DNA of 64,000 nt from UBA4416 sp040387555. Lineage in GTDB: Bacteria > Bacteroidota > Bacteroidia > B-17B0 > Aurantibacillaceae. The DNA is taken from positions 1-64,000 of the forward strand of contig JAZKDO010000005.1 of assembly GCA_040387555.1 (NCBI GenBank), in the 5' to 3' direction. A program made the translations under genes and the position numbers. The notes below the pieces were generated by a model, which worked only from the letters and a program-made list of their open reading frames with translations, did no database searches and was not told the origin of the DNA. Of this stretch, positions 62,972 through 64,000 are shown piece by piece; position 1 is the first letter of the stretch, and every line of letters starts with the position of its first letter.

Positions 62972-63805
62972 ATGGCAGTCATTCCTCAAAAAATTCAAGC
63001 GAGAATCTCGGAAGGGTTAAAGAAATTTCAACCGATTGTAGAATCAGCTAAAATCAGAGATGTTAGTGAATCAGATACTGTAGTCATGTTGACTGGGATC
63101 TTATCCGATATACTTGGTTACGATAAATATGTTGATATAACCACCGAATTAGCAATACGAGGAACTTATTGTGATTTAGCGTTAAAGATAAATGACAAAC
63201 TCTCTTTATTGATTGAGGCAAAAGCCGTAGGAATTGATTTAAAGGAACAACATGTTAAACAAGTTGTAGATTATGCTGCTAATAAAGGAATAGAATGGGT
63301 TATATTGACAAATTCGGTATCATGGCGAGTCTACAAAATTATTTTTTCTAAGCCTATCCAAAATATTTTAGTTTGTGACATAGATTTTCTAAAACTTAGA
63401 CCAAAAGCAACTCAGGATATTGAAACAATATTTTTACTATGTAAAGAAGCGGTTGCTAAAAATTCGTTAGAAGAATATTTTACTCAAAAACAAGCTACAA
63501 ATAAGTTCATGATTGGAAACTTGTTAAGTGAGGAGTCTGTTTTAAACACAATTAAAAAAGAGTTAAAGCAAATATATCCTGATATTAAAGTAACTAATGA
63601 TGAAATAAGAACAGTTTTAGTTTCCGATGTTATTAAACGTGAAATATTGGAGGGTGAATCTTCAGACGAAGCAAAAAAGAAAATAGCCAAAGCAAATAAG
63701 AGAAAGGAAAAATTGAAAGATAAAAAGCCAGCTGGTTCTGTTGCACCGCAAATGGCTCAGGAAACAATTCCAACCGCTGAAAACACTATTGTTAGTGAAA
63801 ATTAA
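62972..63805 (+). CDS. Orphan HsdR-N-type (PD-(D/E)xK) nuclease-fold protein
   Basis: A 277-residue protein whose residues about 25-135 match the N-terminal nuclease domain of type I restriction HsdR subunits: LSDILGYDKYVDITTELAIRG, the metal-binding Asp in TYCDLALKI and the ExK-type segment LLIEAKA, then VDYAANKGIEWVILTNSVSWRVYKI. No helicase domain, methylase or specificity subunit lies beside it. The C-terminal 60 residues are Lys-rich (KKKIAKANKRKEKLKDKKP). It has its own promoter and terminator. A restriction remnant is possible, but such stand-alone proteins occur widely and the function is not known. Confidence 0.8.
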   Translation: MAVIPQKIQARISEGLKKFQPIVESAKIRDVSESDTVVMLTGILSDILGYDKYVDITTELAIRGTYCDLALKINDKLSLLIEAKAVGIDLKEQHVKQVVDYAANKGIEWVILTNSVSWRVYKIIFSKPIQNILVCDIDFLKLRPKATQDIETIFLLCKEAVAKNSLEEYFTQKQATNKFMIGNLLSEESVLNTIKKELKQIYPDIKVTNDEIRTVLVSDVIKREILEGESSDEAKKKIAKANKRKEKLKDKKPAGSVAPQMAQETIPTAENTIVSEN

Positions 63806-63824
63806 ATAATGATGATTTTTTTGG

Positions 63825-63857
63825 AAACCCAATGATTTTTTCGTTGGGTTTTTTTCT
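63825..63857 (+). terminator. Terminator after the HsdR-N-like gene
   Basis: Stem AAACCCAA / TTGGGTTT followed by TTTTTCTTC, 20 bases after the stop codon. Confidence 0.82.
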
Positions 63858-63883
63858 TCAATTAATAATAATAGCGAAGCATT

Positions 63884-64000
63884 ATGCTCATCAACGATCC
63901 AAATATGCCAAATCCCATGTTAATTATTAGGATGTTTGCTCTCAGTCTGGCTATAGTAAGAGTGTTGACAACTATAATTCATGAAATGGGACATGCTTTG
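63884..64000 (+). CDS. HExxH membrane metalloprotease (M50-like), 5' part
   Basis: An open frame from ATG 63884 runs off the window edge after 39 codons: a short polar start, then a hydrophobic segment MLIIRMFALSLAIVRVLTTI followed by HEMGHAL. A membrane helix leading straight into HExxH is typical of site-2-type (M50) membrane proteases. The Gly before the second His (HEMGH) is common in that family. Only the first 39 residues can be seen, so the rest of the protein and its length are unknown. Confidence 0.55.
   Translation, partial: MLINDPNMPNPMLIIRMFALSLAIVRVLTTIIHEMGHAL

Overview
The window reads as chromosomal DNA of a member of the Bacteroidota: low GC, a protein with a type IX secretion (T9SS) C-terminal sorting domain, many short-signal lipoproteins, a TonB-dependent receptor with a carboxypeptidase-like N-terminal domain, DUF5606, a Bacteroidota-style FtsL and FtsZ tail, and promoters of the TTTG-N19-TAnnTTTG type instead of E. 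coli -35/-10 boxes. MurE carries the DNPR motif, so its peptidoglycan is probably of the meso-diaminopimelate type. No genus is claimed. Nearly everything is core genome; no phage, insertion sequence or CRISPR array was seen.

Layout. The left edge (1-50) is the 3' half of a 5S rRNA with its terminator, so an rRNA operon lies to the left. After a stretch holding a decayed gene comes a 1537-residue secreted protein with 14 propeller-type repeats (881-5494). From 22316 down to 5767, on the minus strand, runs a complete division and cell-wall (dcw) cluster: mraZ, rsmH, ftsL, ftsI, murE, mraY, murD, an extra stand-alone MurD C-terminal domain, ftsW, murG, murC, ftsQ, ftsA, ftsZ. It starts at a four-copy 10-bp MraZ operator and ends at a hairpin terminator.

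Divergent from mraZ come an acyltransferase, ispF and a lipoprotein (22.6-25.0 kb), then a probable iron-acquisition group (25.1-31.3 kb: DUF4856 lipoprotein, imelysin, HTTM protein, TonB receptor). Housekeeping genes follow: methylmalonyl-CoA epimerase, tatA, gatA, mrp, aspartate kinase, corA, lysS, a DUF255 thioredoxin-like protein, a metallo-beta-lactamase-fold hydrolase, a large TolB/barrel protein, an AsmA-type protein. At 51.4-56.1 kb lies a cyanophycin locus: isoaspartyl peptidase/asparaginase, cyanophycinase and cyanophycin synthetase. The right end holds pepF, a DUF5606 gene, nrdB and nrdA, an orphan HsdR-N-type nuclease-fold protein and the first 39 codons of a HExxH membrane protease.

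Scattered through the intergenic gaps is a REP-like repeat (core CTCGACTYCGCTCGAA), single or as inverted pairs. A relative of it sits inside the ftsZ coding sequence. The points most worth checking are the stand-alone MurD domain, the cyanophycin locus, the shared motif upstream of the two iron-lipoprotein genes, the catalytically dead peptidase domain at 44.3 kb and the missing start codon of the AsmA-type gene.
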